DNA from: Malachius bipustulatus | Taxonomy: Eukaryota; Arthropoda; Insecta; Coleoptera; Melyridae | Length of the DNA: 64,000 nucleotides | Assembly (NCBI GenBank): GCA_910589415.1 | Contig: OU342632.1 | Coordinates: 47,295,341 to 47,359,340 of the forward strand | Reading direction: 5' to 3' | Part shown: in pieces, positions 51,379 through 61,080 of the stretch | Layout of the letters: the number at the start of each line of letters is the position of its first letter | How positions within the stretch are numbered: position 1 is the first letter of the stretch | The notes under the pieces: model-generated | The model's database searches: none | Seen by the model: only the letters and a program-made list of their open reading frames with translations | Told to the model about the DNA's origin: nothing | Program-made: the position numbers and the translations under genes

Positions 51379-54300
51379 ACACAAATTCTGATAATTTATT
51401 TTTTATCGAAGATAAAGCCGGTAATAAATTCCTCATAGACACCGGTGCCGCTATTTCACTCTGCAAACCCCACGTCATACGTGATCACAGTAAACTCTGC
51501 TCAGAAAATATTATTATACATGGCATTTCTAATCAAGACATTTTTGTTTCTCAAAGCTATACATATTTACCTAATCCTAATGCAAGCATTCCCCATAAAA
51601 TATATGTACATAATTTAAATATTCGACATGACGGAATTTTAGGCCTGGATTTCTTACAACAATATGATTGCACTATTGATATACCCAATAGAATATTACA
51701 TACCAACTTCCGCAATATCCCTTTGGTAAGGGATTTCAAAAACCCTGAAGCCGTCCCAGGAAAAACCCACGTTAGCTCGCGTGAACACCAGGGACAAGCA
51801 GCCGATAGTTCGGCTCCCGTTCAGTGTAAACTCAATTCGAATTCTGGCAATTTCCACAGTAATGGTGAATTGCTGCAAAATTCTCTCGCCAAGAAATTGG
51901 CAAACTCTCAGTCGCAAGCGATTGACACTAGTTCGCGAATCTCACCTGGTGCCAGACCAGTCACTGAGTCCGCTCAAAACATTGTTCAAATTCCCGCTCG
52001 CACCATATCGTACGTACGAATGAGGAGCACTCCTTGCAATTACAAATCCGCTATTTGTCCACGCATAGACGTCGGAAAAACGGTGCGAATCCCAAGCGCC
52101 CTTGTACGTGTCGACAAGGATTCGTTTATCACCTCCATTATAAACATTTCTACATCAGATATCGAAATAAAACTCCCTCTAATTGAATTGGAAAAATTTG
52201 AAGAGACCGAGGTATTTTCAATCGACAGTTCTGAAAATAGTTCTATGGACCAGTCCAGAATAGATACGGTTCTTAAAAATCTCAGGTTGGAACATTTAAA
52301 CCAGGAAGAAACCCAACTCATCCAAGACCTGTGCATTTCGTACTCAGACATATTTTTCTTAGATGGTGACAAACTGTCATTTACTAACGCTATCAAGCAT
52401 GAGATCAACACGGATAACAACAAACCTGTTTTCACGAAGTCTTATCGCTACCCTCAAATTCACAAACAGGAGGTTAAATCTCAAATCCAAACTATGCTTG
52501 ACCAAGGCATCATTCGGCCCTCTGTCTCCCCCTGGTCATCTCCTGTATGGGTCGTCCCGAAAAAATTAGACGCCTCTGGCGTCCAAAAATGGAGAGTCGT
52601 CATTGATTACAGGAAACTCAATGAACTAACGGTCAATGACAAATATCCTCTGCCAATTATTTCCGATATTCTCGACCAACTAGGTAAATGTTCATTTTTC
52701 ACTACGCTTGATTTAGCGTCCGGTTTTCACCAAATAGAAGTTCTATCTCAGGATATTCCCAAAACTGCCTTCTCGGTTGAAAATGGTCATTTTGAATTTA
52801 TGCGTATGCCTTTTGGTTTGAAAAATTCGCCATCGACATTCCAAAGGGTTATGGATAACGTTATGACAGGTCTCCAAGGTGAACAATGTCTCGTCTATAT
52901 GGATGACATCATAATCTACTCCAGCACCCTCGAGGAACACATTGAAAGACTTCAGAATGTTTTCAAAAGACTCCGACAGTCAAATTTCAAAATTCAGCCT
53001 GACAAGTGCGAGTTCCTCAGGAAGGAAGTTGCATACCTTGGGCACTTGATCACCGAAAATGGGGTGAAGCCAAACCCCTCAAAAATAGATGTAGTCCAAC
53101 GATTTCCGCAACCTAAAAACACTAAGGAAGTCAAACAATTTCTGGGCCTAACCGGTTACTACCGTCGGTTTGTAAAAGATTATTCCAAAATCATAAAACC
53201 CCTGACAAATCTCCTAAAGAAAGAAGTCCCTTTCACGTTTGGTGATTCATGCGTGAAGGCATTCGAGACTTGCAAAAAGATTCTCACGGAAGCCCCAATT
53301 TTGCAGTACCCAAAATTCGACGAAGAGTTTATTTTAACTACCGATGCAAGTGCCTTCGCGATCGGCTCTGTCCTCTCACAAGGCCCTATAGGTAAAGATC
53401 TTCCAATCGCCTATGCTTCTAGAAGTCTCAACCCCGCAGAAACTAGGTATTCCGTAATTGACCGCGAATTACTAGCAATAGTGTGGTCAGTCAAACATTT
53501 CCGCCCTTACCTATTCGGTCGTCGATTCAAGCTCGTAACAGATCATAAACCCCTCGAGTGGCTGTTTTCTGTCAAAGATCCAGGTTCTAGATTGAGTCGC
53601 TGGAGACTCAAACTGGAAGAATATGATTACGAAATAATTTACAAGCCAGGCAAGAAAAACGGCAACGCAGACGCCTTGTCTCGGATTGCTATAAATGTAA
53701 TTCGATTGGAAGACGAAATTAAAGCTCTTACCACGCCGCAAAAGTGGCAAAACTACATAGAAAACATTCATGTCAGTTACGAGAAAATAAATCACTCGAA
53801 CCACTCAATTTTTCATAGGAGTTTTCACGATGTAATTTTCTGCATGCCAAACAATCCTAGATCAAACGAAGACTTACGAATCTGGAACAAAATACGGGAG
53901 GACATAAACGACGACGACTTCACTTTTACAGACAAAATCGAAATAAAACACAGTATGACGAACAAAAACAAAAAGTTTTACTTAATCGAACGCGAACCAC
54001 GCGATTTTAATCCGTGCTATTTTCGAGCATTTCTCGCAGTTGCAGACTTTCTTCCTGAAAACAATACCTATTACTTGCCAGCAATAAAAAACGTCGCCCT
54101 ACCTAAAATTTTAAGTCAAGTTTTCCAAGATAAAAATGTTAAATTTGTCATTTGCCATGACGTAATAGTTAGAGATCCTCCTAAGGACGAAAAGAAAGCG
54201 ATAATTAAAATGATTCACCTGGACCCTCAGAACTTCCATAAAGGCATCAATGAAACCCTTAGAAAACTTCAGCTAAAATATTATTGGCGAAACATGAGAG

Positions 54301-55298
54301 AGGACGTGATGAATTTTGTAAAATCATGCGAAACATGTACGAAAGCGAAAATAAATCGTAAAAACCTAGATTATCCTCTTGTATTAACAGAAACCCCCAA
54401 TAGACCATTCGAACGCATAAACATTGACACCTTCGATTATGATAAACACTCATTCCTCTCTATTATTGACGATTTTTCTAAATTCGCTCAGATATACGAA
54501 CTAGAAGACAAAACAGGTTCGACCGTGAAAAGAAAACTCGCAATTTATTTTCAACACTTTCCCATTCCTAAAAGAATACACACAGACTTAGGCAGCGAAT
54601 TTAATAATAATATCATTAAAGAATTTTGTAAACTTTACGATATAAAATTAACATTCAGCGCCTCAGACCACCCCCAGAGCAACGGCAGCGTTGAACGATT
54701 TCATGCTACCCTCGCTGACAGTCTAAGATGCTTTTCTAATGATAACCCAAATGATAATTTAATCGACGCTATCCCTTTAATTATCAGCTCATATAACAAC
54801 AGCAAAAATAGTTCAACAGGGTTCACTCCCCAAGAAACAATCTTTGGTCATTTAGACGTTACTAGAAATTTAATTAGCGCGTCAAACGATGCCGCGATCA
54901 CCAATCTAGAAATTGAAGAAATGAAAACATGGTCTAACCATTTCTACCCTAAAATTCAGAACAACATCACCTTCTCAAAACAAAAAGCTAAAGATCGTTT
55001 TGACAGTCATGTTCATAATGCCTTACCAGAATACAGGGTAGGACAACTAGTATATTTGAAAAATATTCCCAAAAAGAAACATTCCCCCCGCTATACAGGG
55101 CCATACAAAATCCTGCGTCTAGTAAATGAACGTAACATAGAACTTAAGTTAAATTCTAGGAAATATATAATCAATATCGACAAAATCAAGCCTTATATCT
55201 CCGACGATGATTTTAGTTCATCTGACGACGAACCATTATCAGATTTAATAAGCCCTGACAACGAATCTGTTGTTGCAGGTCCATCTTCTGGACAGTAA
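51273..55298 (+). CDS. pol: ERV-D Pol (protease, RT, RNase H, integrase)
   Basis: A continuous frame of ~1340 codons entered by frameshift; the TTG at 51327 need not be a start. Protease LIDTGAAISL lies near 51436. Reverse transcriptase has VIDYRKLN, FGLKNSPSTFQ and YMDDIIIYS near 52896. RNase H has TTDASAFAIGSV (~53338) and DHKPLEWL (~53540). The integrase zinc domain (HLDPQNFHKG...CETCTKAK, ~54220-54350) is followed by DDE residues in NIDTF (~54421), TDLGSEFN (~54580) and SNGSVERFH (~54680). All catalytic residues are present. The last ~20 bases overlap the candidate env exon. Confidence 0.94.
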   Translation, partial: FKLPRGDRNGRSVSELSRLPGREFPSKSIRRAGILNTNSDNLFFIEDKAGNKFLIDTGAAISLCKPHVIRDHSKLCSENIIIHGISNQDIFVSQSYTYLPNPNASIPHKIYVHNLNIRHDGILGLDFLQQYDCTIDIPNRILHTNFRNIPLVRDFKNPEAVPGKTHVSSREHQGQAADSSAPVQCKLNSNSGNFHSNGELLQNSLAKKLANSQSQAIDTSSRISPGARPVTESAQNIVQIPARTISYVRMRSTPCNYKSAICPRIDVGKTVRIPSALVRVDKDSFITSIINISTSDIEIKLPLIELEKFEETEVFSIDSSENSSMDQSRIDTVLKNLRLEHLNQEETQLIQDLCISYSDIFFLDGDKLSFTNAIKHEINTDNNKPVFTKSYRYPQIHKQEVKSQIQTMLDQGIIRPSVSPWSSPVWVVPKKLDASGVQKWRVVIDYRKLNELTVNDKYPLPIISDILDQLGKCSFFTTLDLASGFHQIEVLSQDIPKTAFSVENGHFEFMRMPFGLKNSPSTFQRVMDNVMTGLQGEQCLVYMDDIIIYSSTLEEHIERLQNVFKRLRQSNFKIQPDKCEFLRKEVAYLGHLITENGVKPNPSKIDVVQRFPQPKNTKEVKQFLGLTGYYRRFVKDYSKIIKPLTNLLKKEVPFTFGDSCVKAFETCKKILTEAPILQYPKFDEEFILTTDASAFAIGSVLSQGPIGKDLPIAYASRSLNPAETRYSVIDRELLAIVWSVKHFRPYLFGRRFKLVTDHKPLEWLFSVKDPGSRLSRWRLKLEEYDYEIIYKPGKKNGNADALSRIAINVIRLEDEIKALTTPQKWQNYIENIHVSYEKINHSNHSIFHRSFHDVIFCMPNNPRSNEDLRIWNKIREDINDDDFTFTDKIEIKHSMTNKNKKFYLIEREPRDFNPCYFRAFLAVADFLPENNTYYLPAIKNVALPKILSQVFQDKNVKFVICHDVIVRDPPKDEKKAIIKMIHLDPQNFHKGINETLRKLQLKYYWRNMREDVMNFVKSCETCTKAKINRKNLDYPLVLTETPNRPFERINIDTFDYDKHSFLSIIDDFSKFAQIYELEDKTGSTVKRKLAIYFQHFPIPKRIHTDLGSEFNNNIIKEFCKLYDIKLTFSASDHPQSNGSVERFHATLADSLRCFSNDNPNDNLIDAIPLIISSYNNSKNSSTGFTPQETIFGHLDVTRNLISASNDAAITNLEIEEMKTWSNHFYPKIQNNITFSKQKAKDRFDSHVHNALPEYRVGQLVYLKNIPKKKHSPRYTGPYKILRLVNERNIELKLNSRKYIINIDKIKPYISDDDFSSSDDEPLSDLISPDNESVVAGPSSGQ
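55266..55278 (+). promoter_or_regulatory. ERV-D env splice acceptor (candidate)
   Basis: TCTGTTGTTGCAG followed by G; phase fits the leader mini-exon at 49703-49731 and the env frame. Equivalent acceptors lie in ERV-1 (6200) and ERV-B (29359). Confidence 0.55.
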
Positions 55299-57193
55299 CC
55301 CAAACTCAGGTCACCATCTCACCAGTCGAAAACACCGTGGGATTATATTATGAAAGGGAAAACGATATAAAAATATCAAACGACCACTGGAAATTATTAG
55401 TTTATAAAGATCTATCTTTAATATACGATGCATTTAATCACAACGAATTAATTCTAGATACGCTCTCGCAAAGTTTATACTCCCCCAATAATTCTCATGA
55501 ACAGAACTCCTTTGCGATCTCCATGAGAGCCCACTACAAGACGCTAGATGCAGTTTCTAGCCGAATTAATTATCTTTTCCGAAATGTAATGCTCGAGACA
55601 CCTAAGAGATCCAAACGAGGCATTTTAAATGGACTCGGTTCAATTTGGAAATCGATAACAGGTAATCTTGATGCGTCCGATGGCGAATATTATAATAAAT
55701 GCATAGACAAGCTAGAAAAAGATGACGTTGAAATACAAGAGCTATTGCGAAATCAGATCCAAATCGTGTCAGCTACTATCAAAACCTTCAATACTAGTGT
55801 CAGAAACTTGCAAATAGACGAACAAACTCTTAATGAAGATTTAGTCCAGATACAGCTTGCCATAGGCAACTTTTCAGATGAAAAGAGACTTCTCGAAAAG
55901 CAAATCAATCTTATCGGTATTTGCGAAAGTTTACTAGAATCATATGTCTTAATCGAGAGCGAACTCAAAGACATTACCGAAAGCCTTACATTTGCAAAAC
56001 TTAAGGTTCTTCATCCTTCCATAATAAAATCAGATGAGCTTATGGATCAGCTTGTTTTAATTTCAAAATCTTTAGAACATAACAACTTACCTGTGCAGCC
56101 TAATTATAACAACTTACCAAAAATTATAGATGTTATTAACCTTGAAGCGTTCCAGACCGATAAAAGATTAGTCTTTATTTTACAAATTCCATTAGTTTCA
56201 AATGAATTATATTCAACCTATCACTTATATTCTATTCCTACAAGAGGTGTGACCACAGATACATTTCATGCAATTCTACCGGAATCAAAATACATAGGGT
56301 TGTCAAAGGACAACAGACAATACTTACGTTTAAGTAACATAAACCAATGCCAGGAGATAGACGATAATACATCACTCTGCAAAAATGTAGTCCCACTATC
56401 TGTAGAAAATCCCCCATGCGAAATCGAATTGATTGCGAAACTCTCCACAAACAATTGCAAGCCTGTCGTCATGCAATTTGAAGACTACAACTTAATTAAA
56501 CTAAAGAAGAACAAATGGATCGCTGTCATATCAAATCGACTCCCAATTGTCTCCACCTGCCCGACCGATGCTACCAGAACTCAAATTATCAAGCAGAGTT
56601 CAATAATAACAATGCAACCAAAATGCAGTGCCTACGTTGGAGCCACGCAGTTGTATGCAGAAGAAGACAAGTCATCCAACTACTCTGAAAACGACATCAT
56701 CCCTCAAGTTCCTTTCGATTGCTGCGAGGGCATTAAGAAAAATGATCCCATCAAGTTAAAAATGATCAAAATTAACAACATAAACCTAGATGAACTAAAT
56801 ACCGCCTCTCACAAACTTGCGGAACAAGAAGACATGTTAAACCAACTTGGTAAACAGTCCTTTGCAACGAAACATCTGGGTACCTTTGCCATTCTAACAA
56901 TCATTGCATTCTCTCTCATCCTCACTTGGTGGTGCTGCCGTAAATGCGGAATACTACGTCATCTTATTGGGTACTTCAAAAGTTCCGGTTCTGACGATGA
57001 TGGAAACGATAAACGACCAGGTTGCTGTGCACAAATCTTTAATTACTGCAATGTACAGTCACCAGTTACTAGACGCCATTCAAGCAGAACCTCGATTCAC
57101 GCCCTAGATGAAATATCGTTCCAACAAGAAGTAACCCCATTATCGACGAACGCGATGCCACGCAAGACATCACACTCATCGAGGAAATTCTAA
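55279..57193 (+). CDS. env: ERV-D Env, intact
   Basis: Envelope-type glycoprotein; the frame is open from the splice acceptor through the GTG at 55337 to 57193, with no early ATG, in line with a spliced start. Counting from 55337, a furin-type RSKR site is at residues 91-94, followed by GILNGLGSIWKSITGNLDASDG, shared with the other elements and resembling the start of a baculovirus-F-like fusion subunit. A long heptad-rich region spans ~115-220. Paired Cys motifs (NQCQEID, PPCEIEL) follow. One membrane segment lies at ~517-535, followed by a CCRKC motif and a ~80-residue basic tail. Role in cell entry is by family analogy only. Confidence 0.9.
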
Positions 57194-57212
57194 TTCTCTA
57201 TAATTTCCAACT

Positions 57213-57223
57213 TCGCCGGGAGG
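57213..57223 (+). other. ERV-D polypurine tract
   Basis: TCGCCGGGAGG directly before the 3' LTR start TGTTATG. The GGGAGG core matches ERV-1 and ERV-B. Confidence 0.65.
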
Positions 57224-57823
57224 TGTTATGTGTGAAAACATTAACGTGTATGTGCAAGAACAATAATTAGTTATTATCAAGTAGAATTATTATTAATTTA
57301 GCATATTAAGACTCATAGAATTATGTATTCAAATTTAGTTCATCATTAACATTCGTGAGAGTCCTCTTATAAACAAATTTGTTACTCCTTAACAAAGTTT
57401 GTTGTTGAACAAACACATTTCTTAAATATTTATCTGGTCGTTGCCTGCCCGCACCCTGTTTGATGCAATATACTATAAACTTCCTTTGAAAGGGTCTAGC
57501 AGCCATCTACCAGATTAAAACAACTTTATTCTGTATTTAATTATTTATGTTATTGATAATTTATTGTCATTTCTTACTAACCAGTTGCATGCATCAGGCA
57601 CTTCGTGCCTACGTGACTACCCTACAAGGAGGGTTGGCTCCCATATGTATCCTGTATAATGTTTACATCAAGAAGTTATAAATTCTCTTACGCACTCGAT
57701 GTACAGTCAGTAGTTGTTCGGCTTTACCATCTTATGCCTCTCTCGATGAAATTATAGTTTGTAATCGGAACTTAATAAATATTAGTTTTTTAAAAAGTGA
57801 ATTTTATCTTGTGAAACCTAAAA
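57224..57823 (+). repeat. ERV-D 3' LTR
   Basis: 600 bp, identical by eye to 49006-49605; followed by TTAG and the resumed LINE. Confidence 0.92.
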
Positions 57824-59167
57824 TTAGGACCACTAAAACTTCGAGGCAGGAACGTACAAATATCGAGAGAGGTGAAATATCTTGGGGTAATCTTAGACTT
57901 AAAACTCACCTGGAACCAACAGATAGACAGATTTAGAAAAAGAGCGGAGACCACATTTATGATGGTCAGACGAACTTATGGAAAAACATGGGGATTATAA
58001 CCACATATGGTATACTGGGCGTATACCGGAGTGATTAGACCAATGTTGTTGTATATGCATCTTTGGTATGGTGGACAAAGATGCAACAAAATACCGCGAT
58101 AATGCAGCGAACAAATACCGCGAAAACAACTTCAACTGCAGCAATGGAAGTCCTTCTAGACCTCCCTCCACTTCATTTCATGATAATGGGAGATGCAAGA
58201 TTGGCACGACTAAATCTGCAAGAAGAACCAAGGGGCAAATATGCGGAACTTGGACACAATAGAATTAAAAACTAAGTGGAAGGGGACCTGCTAGATGCAA
58301 ACACAGGCCACATGGCTCCATAATTCAAATTCCACAAGAGCTTTGAGGTAAGTATCAAAGATCGAGAGGAATGGAATGAGCCCATAGACAGCAACAGGCT
58401 GGTCAAAACAACCTGGTACACTGACGGGTAAAAACCGACCAAGGAACTGGAGCTGGCATATACAATGAGTTGGACAATACTCAACACACCATATCTCTTG
58501 GGCAGTGGACAACTGTATTTCAATCGGAAATATATGCTATGCTACACTGCGTGAGAATAAACAACAAGAGGGCCTACAAAAATAGACGGATCAATATACT
58601 AACATATAATCAGGCGGTCCTGAGGGCTATAGAAAGCCCCAAGATAACGTCTAAACTACTGTGGGAATGCCGTGAAAATCTCGAAAGCTTGGCAGAACGC
58701 AACAAGGTAACCTTGATGTGGGTGCCAGGACATAGAGGAATCACAGGCAATGAAAAATCCGACGAGCTAGCGCAAGAAGAGGATCCTCGGCTAAATACAT
58801 TGGCACAGAACCTGCCCTGGGAGTACCAAAAAGTACAGCACGGGGTCAGGTTAATATATGGGTCAAAGAAAAACACAAAATGTATTGGCAAAGGACCAAA
58901 CACCAACATGAGAAAGCCTTTATCAAGGGACCCATAAAAAAGACAACTGAAGAACTACTATCACTTAGCAGGAATCAGTTACGCATTACAGTGGGATTAC
59001 TGACGAGACATATTGCCCTAAAAGAACACTTAAATAAAATAGGACTGTTCAATGGAGACCTAAGTTGCCGAGGATGCAATAGGGCCCAGGAGACAGCCAA
59101 ACATTTACTGTGTGAATGCGAGGCTCTGGACCGCAGAAGACAGGAAAATATTTGGAATTTGAGTTAA
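57824..59167 (+). pseudogene. Split LINE, 3' portion: RT end, RNase H and zinc finger
   Basis: Resumes with GPLKLRGRNVQISREVKYLGVILDLKLTW, the RT thumb-side block continuing from 49001. RNase H is readable: WYTDG (~58414), then (after a shift in an A5 run) VFQSEIYAMLHC, LTYNQAVLRAI and WVPGHRGITGNEKSDELA (58470-58937). The second catalytic Asp of the SDSQAA-type motif is Asn here. A C-terminal CRGCNRAQETAKHLLCEC finger ends the ORF near 59167. Several frameshifts and stops. Confidence 0.85.
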
Positions 59168-59507
59168 TGCAACAAAATTTTCATTAGTTTAATTAATTAA
59201 CCAGTGGCGTGGGTAGTAAAAGGGTGAAAATGGCTAAATTTATATAACCATTTATGAGTACATTTTTAAAGGAATTGAACTGAAATTTTTACAGTGGGCA
59301 ACTATATTAATAATCTTTGACTACCAAAAATTTCAAAAACTAAAAAAGAAAAATGACGGAGATATTCGAAATTTTTTTACATGAAGTTTATTTCTCTAAA
59401 ATTTCAAATTTTCGGTTTTCGAAACTCCACTGTGTAATTTTTTTCGAATTTAATACAGATAGTGTAAAAAAGTGCATTTTTAAAATAAAGTTGGCGAGTG
59501 GGGTGCA
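59168..59507. other. LINE 3' end and noncoding sequence
   Basis: The LINE 3' end near 59170-59200 is not sharply defined (no clear tail or duplication). No other feature supported. Confidence 0.4.
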
Positions 59508-59508
59508 T

Positions 59509-60155
59509 ATACAGGGTGTATTGTAAAGTCCGCATAATATTAGCACTACGCGATTCTACATCAAAAACAGAACAAAAAAGTCCTCAACAGTTTTTTCTTG
59601 ATGTACATAGATTTTAAGATATGGACAATTTAACGTTCTTAAATTTTGCAACACTGGCGCTGGTATAAAAATTAAGATAACTTAGACGTGAAGTCACCTC
59701 ACTGGTATAGTGTGCCGTTGCTATGTAATCGAAAAAAGGTGCAACAAGACAAATGTCATGCTGCGACGTGTCAATGTTGCAATTTTTTTAAAGATTTTTT
59801 ATTTTTTCAAATTTTTATTCAACAATTAAAACGCGCAGTTGCAATATTGATTGGAAGTATCGGAACTCAGGAAATCAAATAATTCCTAGTTTTGAAATGT
59901 TAATTAAAACCATTTTTACCAAAAAAAATCTAAAATTTTGGATAATTCGGCTATTTTACTTCTTACTTAAGAATTTTTAAATAATATTAAGTAATATTTT
60001 TGAGTATTAAAAAACTTCAAATTTAAACTACAATGGTCGATAACTTCGTTATTTGAGGTCTAAGAGCTAAACGGTATTAAAACTTTATGTTCTGTTTTTG
60101 ATGTAGAATCACGTGGTGCTAATATTATGCGGACGTTACAATACACCCTGTATAA
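59509..60155. repeat. Foldback element with ~63-bp terminal inverted repeats
   Basis: ACAGGGTGTATTGTAAAGTC at 59511 is inverted as GACGTTACAATACACCCTGT ending near 60153. The match runs inward through AATATTAGCAC and TTTTTGATGTAGAATC to the GAACA stretch. Flanked by TA/TATA. The interior is noncoding; a 64-codon ORF inside is not supported. Confidence 0.8.
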
Positions 60156-60775
60156 GGATAAAAAGCAAAATTGTTAAATTTTGTCAATTTTTTTTTGTTT
60201 CACTTAAAAATGCATTTTATGGCACGTTTTCAAACGAAATGAAATACAATTTTCACATTGTGAACCCTATACAATAAAATCACTAAAATCTATTGAAATG
60301 TCTTATTTTTCTTATTTTGTGATTTTGAGTGGTCTGTGGTGCGTTCATAAAAAAACCAGTTCGCTGGATGTATAAATTTTAAAAGCTGTGAATCTGATCG
60401 TTCTTAAAATGGAACAATTTGATGACACTCAGGCAAATGTAAGACATCGCTATGGTTGTTAGACACACAAATAATGTCCATTTCCATTTATAAACGCACT
60501 CTACATTCAGGGCCGTATTTGTTTTTTGAACCGTATACCACCTATTTGGACTTTTCTCGATAAGAATGAGACGCGGCGAGAATCTGTTGGCAGTTATTTA
60601 GGAGCAGCACAACCAACTTTATGGGACTTGTTCTTCAAAAAAAAAAAATTGAGCAAAATCGGCCGAGCCGTTTCAAAATGGCAGCCATTTGAATTTTCGG
60701 GAAAATGACTATTTTTTGAACCCCTGTACTAGCAAGATGGAAAAAAAGTGAAACCAAATTAACAGGATTGGAATA
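60156..60775. other. Noncoding stretch, nothing recognised
   Basis: AT-rich. A short ORF at 60526-60708 has no recognisable content. Confidence 0.4.
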
Positions 60776-60779
60776 AAAT

Positions 60780-61080
60780 TACCGTGAAGGGTGCCTTTCC
60801 AGGTGGCGGATCGGGGAATGCCTTCCAGATATGGGTGGTACCGGGGATATAAAAATCCCGGGGCGGACCAAAATTAGCGATTAAGATATGGTGTAGGGCA
60901 GCAGCTATAGCAGTAGTACTAGGGCGAGGCTGCAAAAGAATTACTTTTGTACAGGTTCGGTACTGGAAACTCGATGAAGAAGGCAAAATCATCATGGATA
61001 GTTCGAATCAGAAAATGGGCCTCAGTTCCTGCCAGATCTTCATTGGTTAGAGACTGCTAAGAATCCCCGGGAGGATAATA
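60780..61080 (+). repeat. GC-richer block resembling the split LINE 5' UTR
   Basis: AGGTGGCGGATCGGGGAATG at 60803 resembles CAGGTGGTGGATAGGGGAAG at 45684, and both continue with GCCTTYC. The rest (CTAGGGCGAGGCTGCAAAAG onward) is ATG-poor and ends in CCCCGGGAGGATAATAAATA. Likely a 5' UTR or ORF1-start remnant of a related LINE; no reverse transcriptase follows. Confidence 0.4.

Larger units (their letters stand above)
49006..57823 (+). mobile_element. ERV-D: full-length errantivirus-type element with open gag, pol and env
   Basis: An 8.8-kb element with identical-looking 600-bp LTRs, tRNA-Ser-type primer site, gag, pol, env and polypurine tract, flanked by TTAG (49002-49005, 57824-57827). All three frames are open. 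It inserted into the reverse transcriptase gene of an already decaying LINE. The LTR 3' end has a two-base TT before the primer-site GG, so end trimming by integrase is possible here; ERV-1 and ERV-B show none. It is the best candidate for an active or recently active element in the window. Confidence 0.95.

Noticed and set aside
51374..51380. Second TTTAAAC near the gag stop of ERV-D
   Set aside because: It is in the pol register, not the gag register, and overlaps the gag stop, so it cannot act as the shift site; the copy at 51273 is in register.
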